A stretch of DNA of 64,000 nucleotides from Roseovarius mucosus DSM 17069 (GCF_000768555.3 NZ_KN293978.2:62001-126000); one strand, 5' to 3'. Positions 45,232 through 53,762 are shown, counted from the stretch's first letter. The notes: generated from the sequence alone by a model not told the origin. Numbers and translations: made by a program.

Positions 45232-46605
45232 TTACCCGTTCGGTCCTTTGAGCGGGCTGAGCGCGCCAACTTCGCGCAGTTTGGCACGCACGGCCCAATC
45301 CGCGCCGTACCCGTAACGTGCCCAGCCCAGACTGTCCAGCCTGACGGCCTGCGCCTCGGAGACGCGGCCCGAAAGATCGAGCGCCTCGGCGCGCAGCATC
45401 ATCAGCGTGGCCAAGAGGGCAGCATTTTCGGCGCGTTCGGCGGTGGCCAGATGCGGACCGATGAGCATGAGCGCATCCTCGCCGCGACCCTGCGCGATGG
45501 CATAGGCGGCCAGTTGTGCTGCGGCAAAGGCGCGGTGCAGTTCGGTGCCGGGGTTGGCCTCGTAGAAGCGTTCGGCGAGGACGAATTGTTCCTGTGCGAA
45601 ATCGGGATCTGAGGCCTGGGTGATGCGGCCAAGCGCAAAATGGCTGAAGGCGCGGCGATGATCGCTCCAGCCCACGGCCTGTGCGATGCGCACCGCGTCT
45701 GCGGCGGCGGCGCGCCGCTCTAACGGGCGGGCACCCGGCCCGAGCGCGGTCTGAACGGCGTCGATCCAGGCCCGAGGGGTGGACCCGGCAAAGCGGGGGG
45801 CAAGCCCATCCCCGGCGGGGTTGAGGCGCGACAGGATGGCGGGCAGGCGCTCTTCCACCTCGCGGCGGGTCATGCCGGCGCGCAGTTCGGGGGCGTAGAA
45901 CACCTTGAGCACCAGCATATCGAATCCGGTCAGCACGGCATGCACATTGTCGTCGTTAAAGACGCTGTCCGAGAGGCGGTAGAGATCGTTGAGAGGCCCG
46001 AGCGCCTGCGCCAATTCCTCGTGCAGGCAATCGCGCACCTCTTGCGGGCTGGTGTCATTGGGCACGAAAATGGCGATCTTCTCGCGTTGGCGAAGCTGGC
46101 TCCAATCCGTCGCGCGGGAATTGCGGGCGGCGCGGTATTGCGACAGGCGCGAGATATTGGGCACAACGAAACAGGCGGCCTTGGGCAGGGCGCGCTGGAT
46201 GGCGTCGCGGCTGACAGCCTCGATGGTGATGTTGGCGGGGCCGTCCGAGACGCGGGTGATGTTGATCCCCGCCTCGGTTTGCAGCCGGTGCAGCAGGCGG
46301 TTGAGGTCCGAGATAAGGGTGATCGGCGGCTCGCCGGTCACGCGCAGGGTAATCGGCCCCTCGAAGCGCGAGAAATGTTGTAACATGCGACCCGATTCAA
46401 GCTGAAAGCCAAGATCGAGGATGTCGCGCTGAATGTCGCGGTTTGAGCGTTGCGGGGGCAGGGGGCGGGGGACCGAAAACGCCTTCATCGGCGGCATGCC
46501 CGCCTCTTGCGGCATGGCGGCGCGGGTGGCCGGTTCGTGATAGCTATAATTGCCGGGCACACAGGCCCCCAGCATCAGGCAGATTGGAAGGATGACACGA
46601 CGCAT
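45232..46605 (-). CDS. DUF2927 lipoprotein
   Basis: A 457-residue protein with a lipoprotein signal (VILPICLMLGAC, lipobox LGAC at residues 12-15), so it is exported and lipid-anchored. The N-terminal half, to about residue 260, matches DUF2927, with the conserved SNRDIQRDILDLGFQLESGR, ISDLNRLLHRLQTEAGI and HEELAQALGPLNDLYRLSDSVFNDDN. The C-terminal half is helical and repeat-like (AQGRGEDALMLIGPHLATAERAENAALLATLM), resembling tetratricopeptide repeats. Function is unknown; HExx-like HEELAQ may be a peptidase motif. It is the first gene of the VWA group. Confidence 0.78.
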   Translation of the reverse strand: MRRVILPICLMLGACVPGNYSYHEPATRAAMPQEAGMPPMKAFSVPRPLPPQRSNRDIQRDILDLGFQLESGRMLQHFSRFEGPITLRVTGEPPITLISDLNRLLHRLQTEAGINITRVSDGPANITIEAVSRDAIQRALPKAACFVVPNISRLSQYRAARNSRATDWSQLRQREKIAIFVPNDTSPQEVRDCLHEELAQALGPLNDLYRLSDSVFNDDNVHAVLTGFDMLVLKVFYAPELRAGMTRREVEERLPAILSRLNPAGDGLAPRFAGSTPRAWIDAVQTALGPGARPLERRAAAADAVRIAQAVGWSDHRRAFSHFALGRITQASDPDFAQEQFVLAERFYEANPGTELHRAFAAAQLAAYAIAQGRGEDALMLIGPHLATAERAENAALLATLMMLRAEALDLSGRVSEAQAVRLDSLGWARYGYGADWAVRAKLREVGALSPLKGPNG

Positions 46606-46783
46606 AAGACCCCCGTAACCTAAATCTAAACCAAGGAGCCCGCCGCCGCTGTGGCGCGGGTCCAGTCGCCGACGGGGGCGGGCCGGGGGCGCACAAGACC
46701 CATCGGCCCTGCGCAGCGTATCCCTGCCACGGCCTTTGCCGGGTCGGGGGTAGAATTAATTTTCATCCTGTCCCGCGTAAGGA

Positions 46784-46811
46784 GCATTTGCGGCAAAATT
46801 GTGGCAAATGC
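46784..46811. repeat. Inverted repeat in moxR-DUF2927 gap
   Basis: A perfect 8-bp inverted repeat, GCATTTGC and GCAAATGC, with 12 nt between. It lies in the 278-nt gap before the DUF2927 gene. It may be an operator for the VWA unit or an end of the moxR message; nothing more can be said. Confidence 0.3.
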
Positions 46812-46883
46812 ATCTTAGCACGGAACAGGGCGCATGCCATGGTTGAAATACGTTTTAAAACAATGGCATAAGTCTTGGTTAAT

Positions 46884-47723
46884 TTATCTCTGACGGCGCG
46901 CCATGAAGGCGAGACGCTCAAAGAGGTGCACATCCTGCTCGTTCTTGAGCAAGGCACCATGCAGTTTCGGCAGGGCATCGGCCCCGTCGCGGCGCAGATC
47001 CTCGGGGGTCAGATCCTCGGCCAGGATCAATTTGAGCCAGTCCAGCACCTCTGAGGTGGAGGGCTTTTTCTTGAGGCCGGGTTGTTCGCGGATATCGAAG
47101 AACTGGGTGAGAGCGGTCGAAAGGAGCGCGTCCTTGATGCCCGGATGATGCACCTCGACGATACGCCGCAGGGTTTCGGGGTCGGGAAAGCGGATGTAGT
47201 GAAAGAAGCAGCGGCGCAGAAAGGCGTCGGGCAGTTCCTTTTCGTTATTCGAGGTGATGATGATGACGGGGCGGTGGCGCGCGCGAATGGTCTCGCCGGT
47301 TTCGTAGACATAGAATTCCATGCGGTCGAGTTCTTGCAGCAAATCGTTGGGAAACTCGATGTCGGCCTTGTCGATCTCGTCTATCAGCAGCACGACCTTT
47401 TCCTCGGACGCGAACGCCTCCCACAGCTTGCCGCGTTTGATGTAATTGGCCACGTCATGCACCCGCGCCTCGCCCAACTGGCTGTCGCGCAGACGGCTGA
47501 CGGCATCGTATTCATAGAGGCCCTGTTGGGCCTTTGTTGTGGATTTGATGTTCCATTCAATGAGGCGCAGCCCGAGCGCACCCGCCACCTGCCGGGCCAG
47601 TTCGGTTTTGCCGGTGCCCGGTTCGCCCTTGACCAGAAGGGGGCGTTCCAGCGTGACGGCGGCATTGACGGCGACGGTCAGGTCTTCGGTGGCGACATAG
47701 GCCTCGGTGCCTTGGAATTTCAT
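46884..47723 (-). CDS. MoxR-family AAA ATPase
   Basis: AAA+ ATPase of 279 residues that acts as a chaperone with VWA proteins. Walker A GEPGTGKT is at 33-40, Walker B LLIDEIDKAD follows, sensor 1 is IIITSNNEKELPDAFLRRC, and the sensor-2 region follows. I chose ATG 47723, with an AGGA site upstream, because residues before MKFQGTEAYV are not family-like. It shares strand and orientation with the DUF2927, small membrane and VWA genes, fitting a MoxR-CoxE module. The client is unknown. Confidence 0.9.
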   Translation of the reverse strand: MKFQGTEAYVATEDLTVAVNAAVTLERPLLVKGEPGTGKTELARQVAGALGLRLIEWNIKSTTKAQQGLYEYDAVSRLRDSQLGEARVHDVANYIKRGKLWEAFASEEKVVLLIDEIDKADIEFPNDLLQELDRMEFYVYETGETIRARHRPVIIITSNNEKELPDAFLRRCFFHYIRFPDPETLRRIVEVHHPGIKDALLSTALTQFFDIREQPGLKKKPSTSEVLDWLKLILAEDLTPEDLRRDGADALPKLHGALLKNEQDVHLFERLAFMARRQR

Positions 47724-47881
47724 CGGTTTTTCAATCCTGTCAGGGGTCAGCGGCGCTGTGTTCGCGGGCAACCTAGACCGTTCGACAATTCACATCAATG
47801 CCGCGTGATTGGCTAGTGACAATCCCGGAAGTGCCGTGTAGATCACCGCGCATGGGGCGCCGACTGTCTGAGGAGTTCATT

Positions 47882-48337
47882 ATGCCAGACACTGGCCTTG
47901 ATGAGGGGATCGAGATGAAAGCGGAAGTGTTTCTGCCCGAAGACTACCAACCTGCCGAGGATGAGCCGTTCATGAACGAGCGGCAGCTGGAGTATTTCCG
48001 GCGCAAGCTGATTGCCTGGCGGCTGGAGTTGCTGGAGGGCAGCCGGGAGACGATTGAAGGATTGCAGGATGGCACGCGGGCGATTCCCGACGTGGCCGAC
48101 CGGGCAAGCGAAGAGACCGACCGCGCGCTGGAGTTGCGCACGCGCGACCGTCAGCGCAAGCTGGTGGGAAAGATCGACGCCGCCCTGCGGCGCATTGAGG
48201 ATGGCGAATTCGGCTATTGCGAAATGACCGGCGAGCCGATCAGCCTCAAGCGGCTGGATGCACGGCCCATTGCGACCATGACGCTGGAGGCGCAGGAGCG
48301 CCACGAGCGGCGTGAAAAGGTGCATCGCGACGATTGA
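47882..48337 (+). CDS. dksA: DksA-type transcription factor with a single zinc-finger cysteine
   Basis: RNA-polymerase secondary-channel regulator that acts with ppGpp at rRNA and amino-acid promoters. It has 151 residues, the normal length. The coiled-coil tip retains both acidic residues (DVADRA, D70 and D73). Of the four cysteines of the zinc finger only C113 is present; positions 116, 134 and 137 are T, T and A. Single-cysteine DksA proteins are known in alphaproteobacteria. I chose ATG 47882 with AGGAG 6 nt upstream; ATG 47915 is an alternative. Confidence 0.9.
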   Translation: MPDTGLDEGIEMKAEVFLPEDYQPAEDEPFMNERQLEYFRRKLIAWRLELLEGSRETIEGLQDGTRAIPDVADRASEETDRALELRTRDRQRKLVGKIDAALRRIEDGEFGYCEMTGEPISLKRLDARPIATMTLEAQERHERREKVHRDD

Positions 48338-48372
48338 GGTCGCGGCCCAAGACTGAAATTTACACGACAGCG

Positions 48373-48402
48373 CGCGCCGGGACTTTCCTCCCGGCGCGTT
48401 TC
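48373..48402 (+). terminator. Terminator after dksA
   Basis: A perfect 10-bp stem, CGCGCCGGGA and TCCCGGCGCG, with loop CTTTCC is followed by TTTCGT. It lies 36 nt past the dksA stop and just before the monooxygenase gene, so transcription of the two is probably separated. Confidence 0.8.
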
Positions 48403-48419
48403 GTATCAAGAGGGGTGCC

Positions 48420-49592
48420 ATGACACTGGATGGGCTGAACATCGCGGTCATCGGGGCCGGAATTGGCGGGCTGGCTGTGGCGCGCGCGCTCTGTCTGCGC
48501 GGTGCGGATGTGACGCTGTTGGAGCAGGCCCCCGAGATTTCCGAAGTGGGCGCGGGGTTGCAGATCAGCCCCAATGGCTTTGCCGTGCTGCGCGCGCTTG
48601 GGCTGGCAGACGCGCTGGCGGCGCGGTCGGTGCAGGCCCAAGCCGTCAGCCTGCGCGACTACCGGCGCGGTGAGGTGCTGCGTCTGGACCTCTCTGGTTT
48701 GCAGGACCGCGACTATCATTTCATCCACCGGGCGGACCTGATCGAGGTGCTGGCCGAGGGCGCGCGCGATGCGGGCGTCAAGCTGCGCCTGATGCAGAAG
48801 GTGAGCGCGGTCGAGAGCGGCGCGCGCCCTTGTGTGCGGATGGCCAATGACTCGCGGTTTGATGCGGATCTCGTGATCGGGGCGGATGGGTTGCATTCGG
48901 TGGTGCGGCGCACGCTCAACGGCACGCTGGCACCGTTCTTTACCCGGCAGGTGGCCTGGCGGGCGGTGGTGCCCAATCTCTGGGCGCGTGGCCCCGAGGC
49001 GCAGGTCCATATGGGGCCGATGCGCCATGTGGTAAGCTACCCGTTGCGCGGCGGGGCGCTGCTCAATCTGGTGGCGGTGCAGGAGCGCGCCGCCTGGACC
49101 GAGGAAAGCTGGAGCCAGAGAGATGATCCGCTGGCGCTGCGCGCGGCCTTTGGCGATTTCGGGCCGGAGGTGCAGGCGATGCTGTCTGCGGTCGAGGAGG
49201 TGCATCTCTGGGGGCTCTTCCGGCATCCGGTGGCGCGCGTCTGGCAGCGCGACGGTCTCGCGCTCTTGGGGGATGCGGCGCACCCAACCTTGCCCTTCAT
49301 GGCGCAGGGGGCGTCGATGGCGCTGGAGGATGCCTGGGTGCTGGTCGATGCGCTGAGCGCTGCAGGTGACCTTGCCGAGGGGCTGGTGGCCTATCAGGGG
49401 CGGCGCGAGGCGCGGGTGCGGCGGGTGGTCGAGGCGGCCAATCGCAATGCGTGGAAATACCACCTGAGTTTTCCGCCGCTTCGCTGGGCGGCGCATGGTG
49501 TGCTGCGGGCTGGGGGGGCGTTGGCCCCGGACCGGATGCTGCGGCAGTTTGATTGGCTCTATGGCCATGACGTGACGCGACAGGCGGGGTAA
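48420..49592 (+). CDS. FAD-dependent monooxygenase
   Basis: Single-component aromatic or small-molecule hydroxylase of the salicylate hydroxylase/UbiH group, 390 residues. The N-terminal FAD motif is IAVIGAGIGGLAVARALCLRG. The middle strand has DADLVIGADGLHSVVRR (the DG motif), and the second FAD motif is RDGLALLGDAAHPTLPFMAQGASMALEDA. The substrate is unknown. It begins 18 nt after the dksA terminator and is convergent with the J-domain gene. Confidence 0.85.
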   Translation: MTLDGLNIAVIGAGIGGLAVARALCLRGADVTLLEQAPEISEVGAGLQISPNGFAVLRALGLADALAARSVQAQAVSLRDYRRGEVLRLDLSGLQDRDYHFIHRADLIEVLAEGARDAGVKLRLMQKVSAVESGARPCVRMANDSRFDADLVIGADGLHSVVRRTLNGTLAPFFTRQVAWRAVVPNLWARGPEAQVHMGPMRHVVSYPLRGGALLNLVAVQERAAWTEESWSQRDDPLALRAAFGDFGPEVQAMLSAVEEVHLWGLFRHPVARVWQRDGLALLGDAAHPTLPFMAQGASMALEDAWVLVDALSAAGDLAEGLVAYQGRREARVRRVVEAANRNAWKYHLSFPPLRWAAHGVLRAGGALAPDRMLRQFDWLYGHDVTRQAG

Positions 49593-49618
49593 GGGCGGCT
49601 GCCCCCGCTTTGGCACGC

Positions 49619-50242
49619 TTATTTGAAGTTGCGGCTTTCCTTGATCTGCTCCCAGGCCCAGACGACCTGTTGCAGTTGTTCTTCCTGGCTGCGGTCGCCG
49701 CCGTTGATGTCAGGGTGCAGCACCTTGATCAGCGATTTATACGCCTTGCGCAATTCGGCCTTGGTCCAGGTGTCCTCGGCCTCGAGAATTTCGATGGCGC
49801 GGCGTTCGGTGGGGGGAAGTTTGCGGGTGCCGCCCTTTTTCTTGCCGGGGTTCTGGGTGGCGTTGACGCCCAGTACCTGATGCGGGTCCTCGATGCCCAG
49901 ACGTGCCCAGGCGCGTGCCTCGGGGTCAGTGATGCGGCGGGTTTCACGCTCCCACACCTTATCCTTGGACATTTGCGCGTTCAATTCGGCCTCGGTGGTG
50001 CCGTCAAAGAAATTCCATTTCAGGTTATAGTCGCGCACATGCTGCTGGCAGAACCAGAAGTAATCGTCGAGCACATCGGGGGCCTTGGGCGCGCGGAATT
50101 TGCCCGCCTCTTCGCAGCCTTCGTGATCGCAGACGCGGGTCGATGTTTCGGAGGCGCCCGACATGCCCCTCCGACCACGCGGATTCTTCTTCTTGGCCGA
50201 GGAGACGGACATATCGAAACCGAAGGGATCTGATTTGGACAT
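49619..50242 (-). CDS. J-domain protein
   Basis: A 207-residue co-chaperone with the J domain at the C-terminus. RAIEILEAEDTWTKAELRKAYKSLIKVLHPDINGGDRSQEEQ includes the HPD tripeptide that stimulates DnaK. The N-terminal half is unlike class I DnaJ: it has SSAKKKNPRGRRGMSG and a CDHEGCEEAGKFRAP plus FCQQH pattern that looks like a small zinc site. It is a specialised DnaJ-like protein, and the client is unknown. Confidence 0.82.
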   Translation of the reverse strand: MSKSDPFGFDMSVSSAKKKNPRGRRGMSGASETSTRVCDHEGCEEAGKFRAPKAPDVLDDYFWFCQQHVRDYNLKWNFFDGTTEAELNAQMSKDKVWERETRRITDPEARAWARLGIEDPHQVLGVNATQNPGKKKGGTRKLPPTERRAIEILEAEDTWTKAELRKAYKSLIKVLHPDINGGDRSQEEQLQQVVWAWEQIKESRNFK

Positions 50243-50378
50243 GGGGCTAACCTTTGCGAGTCGGAGACGAGAGTGTATGCCAAAACGCGGGAAATTGAAG
50301 GGGCGGGGGGTAAAATATTCCCGGTCGAGACGCGCATTCGGGGCTTGACAGAGGGGCCCTGCGCGCGGCGGGCGTGGG

Positions 50379-50705
50379 TTAGTCGATCTCGATCATATCG
50401 GATGATCGCGGCGGTAGGGGTGCCGCATCGGGGGTTGTATCGGCGGCGGTGGTCTGGTCCGTGCCCGGGACCATGACCTCGCGGCGAAAGACCGCGACAG
50501 AGCGATAGACGGTATGAGTGGAGGTCAGACCCTGCCGCTCTTCGCTGGGCAATATATCGGTGCGCAGATATTCCCAACCGGCGCGTGCCATGTCGTTGAG
50601 CAAATCCTCGACACCGAGGGCAAAGCGCGCCTCGGGGGTCTTGACGCCGGGAGCCTTGCGGCCACGGGTGGGGGCGGGCAGGACCTTGTATTCGTAAAGG
50701 GGCAT
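50379..50705 (-). CDS. DUF4177 protein
   Basis: A 108-residue cytoplasmic protein. The N-terminus YEYKVLPAPTRGRKAP and the core FALGVEDLLNDMARAGWEYLRTDILPSEE match the short DUF4177 domain. The C-terminus, after about residue 75, is low complexity (TTAADTTPDAAPLPP). Function is unknown. The gene ends about 136 nt from the J-domain gene start, and its start lies 117 nt from the infC stop, with the infC terminator between. Confidence 0.7.
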   Translation of the reverse strand: MPLYEYKVLPAPTRGRKAPGVKTPEARFALGVEDLLNDMARAGWEYLRTDILPSEERQGLTSTHTVYRSVAVFRREVMVPGTDQTTAADTTPDAAPLPPRSSDMIEID

Positions 50706-50772
50706 GGTGGCTCCGGTCTGATGCAGGCGCCATACCTTACGCGACTGGTCCGGGGGCGCAAGCGAAACACGA

Positions 50773-50797
50773 AACCCCGGACCGATGGTCCGGGGTT
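50773..50797 (-). terminator. Terminator after infC
   Basis: A perfect 11-bp stem, AACCCCGGACC and GGTCCGGGGTT, with a 3-nt loop. On the minus strand it lies 26 nt after the infC stop and is followed by TCGTGTTTC, a weak T-rich tail. Confidence 0.75.
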
Positions 50798-50822
50798 GAG
50801 TATCGGGGCAGAACGGGAGCCG

Positions 50823-51368
50823 TTACTTGGGGCCCGGTCCGATCACCATGATCATCTGGCGGCCTTCCATCTTGGGCATGTTCTCGACCCGGCCCACATC
50901 CTTGATGTCTTCGGCAATCCGTTCGAGAAGCTGGCGACCCAGATCCTGATGCGCCATTTCGCGGCCACGAAAGCGCAGGGTGATCTTGACCTTGTCACCG
51001 CCTTGCAGGAATTTCACCACGCTGCGCATCTTGACGTCGTAGTCATGGGTGTCGGTGCCGGGGCGGAACTTGATTTCCTTGACCTCGATCACCTTCTGCT
51101 TTTTACGGGCCTCTGCCTCGCGCTTTTGTTGTTCGTACTTGTACTTGCCGAAATCCATGATCTTGCAGACCGGCGGCGTAGCGCTTGGCGAGATTTCGAC
51201 CAGATCAAGCCCTGCCTCTTCGGCCATTTCGAGCGCGCGTTGCGGGCTGATGAGCCCCACGTTTTCACCGTCTGCGCCAATCAGGCGAATTTCATCACAG
51301 CGAATGCGGTCATTGATACGGGGGCCGGTTTCGCGCGTAGGGGGCGCGTTGTGGGGTCTGCGGGCTAT
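50823..51368 (-). CDS. infC: Translation initiation factor IF-3, apparent AUA start
   Basis: IF-3 of 181 residues that rejects non-canonical initiation codons. The N-terminal domain has [22 protein letters not shown], and the C-terminal domain has [23 protein letters not shown] and [22 protein letters not shown]. No ATG, GTG or TTG precedes the conserved N-terminus in frame; an in-frame TAA lies 12 codons upstream of ATA at 51366-51368. AAGGAA sits 7 nt upstream of that ATA. The first canonical start is a GTG at 51260, which would remove 36 conserved residues. AUU starts with autoregulation are known for infC elsewhere, so AUA is plausible. Confidence 0.88.
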   Translation of the reverse strand: MARRPHNAPPTRETGPRINDRIRCDEIRLIGADGENVGLISPQRALEMAEEAGLDLVEISPSATPPVCKIMDFGKYKYEQQKREAEARKKQKVIEVKEIKFRPGTDTHDYDVKMRSVVKFLQGGDKVKITLRFRGREMAHQDLGRQLLERIAEDIKDVGRVENMPKMEGRQMIMVIGPGPK

Positions 51369-51581
51369 GGCTTTGTTCCTTCGATCGTTGTTAGGGTAGG
51401 TTTAATTCGACGCTGCAAGGTAAACGCGGCGCGGCGCGCTTTCAAGCTGCAAATCGGCCGATCTGAGCCGAAAGCTGGTCAATTCCCCCTTGCGCCTTTC
51501 CTTTTATGCCCACATCTGGAAGGGAGATGGCAAGTGGCCGTGTGGCAATCGCGCGGTCCAGACAGTTTTGAGGAGATGAGT

Positions 51582-52355
51582 ATGAAAAACCTGATTTGGA
51601 TTCTCGTGGCGGCGGTTGTGCTGGGGGGTGGGTATCTGCTCTTTTCCGGCAAGTCGGTGGATGAGGTGGTCGAGAGCATAAGCCCCGGTGCGACCGAGGT
51701 CGAGGCACCGGCGGCACTGGAAGATGCGGCTGCAGCGGTGGGCGATGCAGCAGAGGCGGCGGCAGATACTGCAGCCGAGGCGGTGGAAGCTGCGACCGAA
51801 GCGGCAAGCGATGCGGCCGAGGCCGTGAGCGAAACGGCATCGGAGGCGGTTAAGGCCGCAACCGAGACTGCAACCGGGGCTGCGGATACGGCGACCGAGG
51901 CGGCCCAAGCCACGCAAGAGAGCGCGGCAGAGACTGTTGAGGCCGCGCAAGAGGCTGTGAACGAGGCTGCGAGCGAGGCCACGGAGACCGGCACAGCGGC
52001 GGTCGAGGCTGCATCGGATGCTGCCGAGGGTGTCAGCGAGACGGTGAGCGACGCAGCAACTACCGCAGAGGAAAGCGCTGCAGAAGCGGTTGAGAGCGCG
52101 CAGGATACCGCCACAGAGGCCGCGGCGGATGCGGTTTCGGCCGCGGTCGATCAGCCCGCCACGGCGGCGGAAGTGGCCCCCGAGGCGCTGACGGTCGAAG
52201 GTTTTGATCTGACGCGGGTTCAGACGCTGATTGAGGGGTCCGATGTGAGCCCCCTGCAAAAGACGATGTTGGTGGAAGGCGTCAAGGCGGCGCAGGACAA
52301 TCCCGAGTTGCTGAAGGCGGCGCTGGAGGCGGCGCGTGCGGCGCTTGGATACTGA
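51582..52355 (+). CDS. Membrane-anchored Ala-rich repeat protein
   Basis: A 257-residue protein with an N-terminal anchor (residues 4-21, LIWILVAAVVLGGGYLLF). About 150 residues (45-195) follow, built almost only from Ala, Glu, Thr, Ser, Val and Asp in loose 11- and 7-residue periods, resembling LEA-type or apolipoprotein-like amphipathic helix. The C-terminal 50 residues (VEGFDLTRVQTLIEGSDVSP onward) are non-repetitive and may be a globular domain. ATG 51582 has AGGAG 6 nt upstream; the in-frame sequence back to 50514 is antisense to infC. Function is unknown. Confidence 0.75.
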   Translation: MKNLIWILVAAVVLGGGYLLFSGKSVDEVVESISPGATEVEAPAALEDAAAAVGDAAEAAADTAAEAVEAATEAASDAAEAVSETASEAVKAATETATGAADTATEAAQATQESAAETVEAAQEAVNEAASEATETGTAAVEAASDAAEGVSETVSDAATTAEESAAEAVESAQDTATEAAADAVSAAVDQPATAAEVAPEALTVEGFDLTRVQTLIEGSDVSPLQKTMLVEGVKAAQDNPELLKAALEAARAALGY

Positions 52356-52376
52356 TCCATAGAGTGACATTAAGAA

Positions 52377-52410
52377 GCCCGCGCAAGGTATTGTCCTTGC
52401 GCGGGCTTTT
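52377..52410. terminator. Bidirectional terminator between Ala-rich protein and fpr
   Basis: A perfect 12-bp stem, GCCCGCGCAAGG and CCTTGCGCGGGC, with loop TATTGT is followed by TTTT on the plus side. The complementary strand shows TTCTTA after the stem, so it may serve both convergent genes. Confidence 0.85.
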
Positions 52411-52431
52411 CATTTTTGATGTGTCGTGACC

Positions 52432-53283
52432 TCAGTCGAGGAATGCTTTTTCCACGACATATTCCTTGGGGTCGGAATTGGCCCCTTCACGCAGCCCGTA
52501 GCCTTCGAGCATGTCCTTGATTTCAAGGTTGAAGGCGAGGTTGCCGCAGACCATGGCACGGTCGGTTTCGGGGCTGAGCGGTGCCACGCCCAGATCGGCA
52601 AAGACTTCGCCCGAGCGCATGAGGTCGGTGATGCGGCCCATCTTGGGGCTCGTCTCGCGTGTGGTGGTCGGATAATACCGCAGCTTGTCGGCAAAGCCTT
52701 CGCCGATGAGTTCTGCCAGCATCTCGTCGTTGCGGATGCTCTCGATCAGATCCGCGCCGTATTGCAATTCGCCCACTTCGCGGCAGGTGTGGGTGATGAT
52801 CACCTCGTCATAATCGCTATAGGTCTGCGGATCGCGCAGAAGCGAGGCAAAAGGCGCAAAGCCTGTGCCGGTGGCAAAGAACCAGATCCGCTTGCCGGGC
52901 AAGAGCGCGTCATGCACCAGCGTGCCCACGGGTTTGGGGCGCAGGATGATTTCATCGCCAACCTCGATATGTTGCAGGCGGCTGGTGAGCGGGCCGTCCT
53001 GCACCTTTATCGAGTAGAATTCCAGTTCGTCATCCCAAGAGGGTGAGGCGATGGAATAGGCGCGCAGGAGCGGCTTTTCCTTGCCGGTTTTCTCATCGGT
53101 CTGCATGAGGCCGATCATCACGAACTCGCCGGAGCGAAAGCGCAAAGAGGCGGGGCGCGTCACGCGGAAGGAAAACAGCCGGTCGGTCCAGTGTTTCACC
53201 TCTGTGACGGTCTGCGCATCGGGGATCGCAAGGGTTTTAGGCGCTTTGGCGCTCGCTTGGGTCACGGCGGTCATCTCGTTCAT
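52432..53283 (-). CDS. fpr: Ferredoxin-NADP reductase
   Basis: FAD flavoprotein moving electrons between NADPH and ferredoxin or flavodoxin. It is 283 residues. The FAD-binding RAYSIASPSWDDEL, the NADP-binding GTGFAPFASLL and the MVCGNLAFNLEIKDML segment are all present. The C-terminal EYVVEKAFLD is typical of bacterial Fpr. Ferredoxin-dependent sulfite reductase is next door, so it may supply that pathway; the genes are separated by 71 nt and may be separate units. Confidence 0.92.
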   Translation of the reverse strand: MNEMTAVTQASAKAPKTLAIPDAQTVTEVKHWTDRLFSFRVTRPASLRFRSGEFVMIGLMQTDEKTGKEKPLLRAYSIASPSWDDELEFYSIKVQDGPLTSRLQHIEVGDEIILRPKPVGTLVHDALLPGKRIWFFATGTGFAPFASLLRDPQTYSDYDEVIITHTCREVGELQYGADLIESIRNDEMLAELIGEGFADKLRYYPTTTRETSPKMGRITDLMRSGEVFADLGVAPLSPETDRAMVCGNLAFNLEIKDMLEGYGLREGANSDPKEYVVEKAFLD

Positions 53284-53354
53284 GGTGTCCTCTGCCGGTC
53301 GTTTAAACCGACATCCTCTTCTAATCTTTGATTCAGGTCAGGTGAAGGCGATAA

Positions 53355-53762
53355 TCAGCCGCGCAGCCGCGCCTGGTAGTCATGGGCCTGCCAATCGGCC
53401 CGGAAAAGCCAATCCGCCTCGGGCTGACGGGTGGCGAGGGCGTCAGAGATTTCCACCTCGTCAAAGCCCGAACGCCGGGCCATCGCGTATTGATCGGCAA
53501 TGACATGGCCGCGCGCGCGCAGCCGCCCGGTATAGCCCATCAGGCGCAATTGCCGCGCGATGGAATAGCCGCGCCCATCAGCGGCAGACGGGAAATCCAC
53601 GCGAATGAAGGTGACAGCATCCAGCCGCCCAGCCAGAGTGGCGGGGTTGGTGTCATTGGGCAGATCGAGGGCGGTCGCCTCGGGGCCCGCCTCGGCCAGG
53701 GGCGTGATGGGGGCGGTCCAGTCGTCGGGGCCAAAGCCCCGGTCGGTGACGAGTACGGTCAT
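53355..53762 (-). CDS. DUF934 protein of the sulfate-assimilation operon
   Basis: A 135-residue cytoplasmic protein of the DUF934 family, which clusters with cysI and cysH in alphaproteobacteria. The core has RVDFPSAADGRGYSIARQLRLMGYTGRLRARGHVIADQYAMARRSGFDEVEI, the family-defining segment. Its exact role is unknown; a part in electron transfer or reductase maturation has been proposed. ATG 53762 overlaps the cysH stop (ATGA), so it is the last gene of this operon. Confidence 0.85.
   Translation of the reverse strand: MTVLVTDRGFGPDDWTAPITPLAEAGPEATALDLPNDTNPATLAGRLDAVTFIRVDFPSAADGRGYSIARQLRLMGYTGRLRARGHVIADQYAMARRSGFDEVEISDALATRQPEADWLFRADWQAHDYQARLRG

Noticed and set aside
50514..51581. Upstream extension of the Ala-rich protein to 50514
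   Set aside because: It is antisense to infC and DUF4177; a clear AGGAG and membrane anchor start at 51582.
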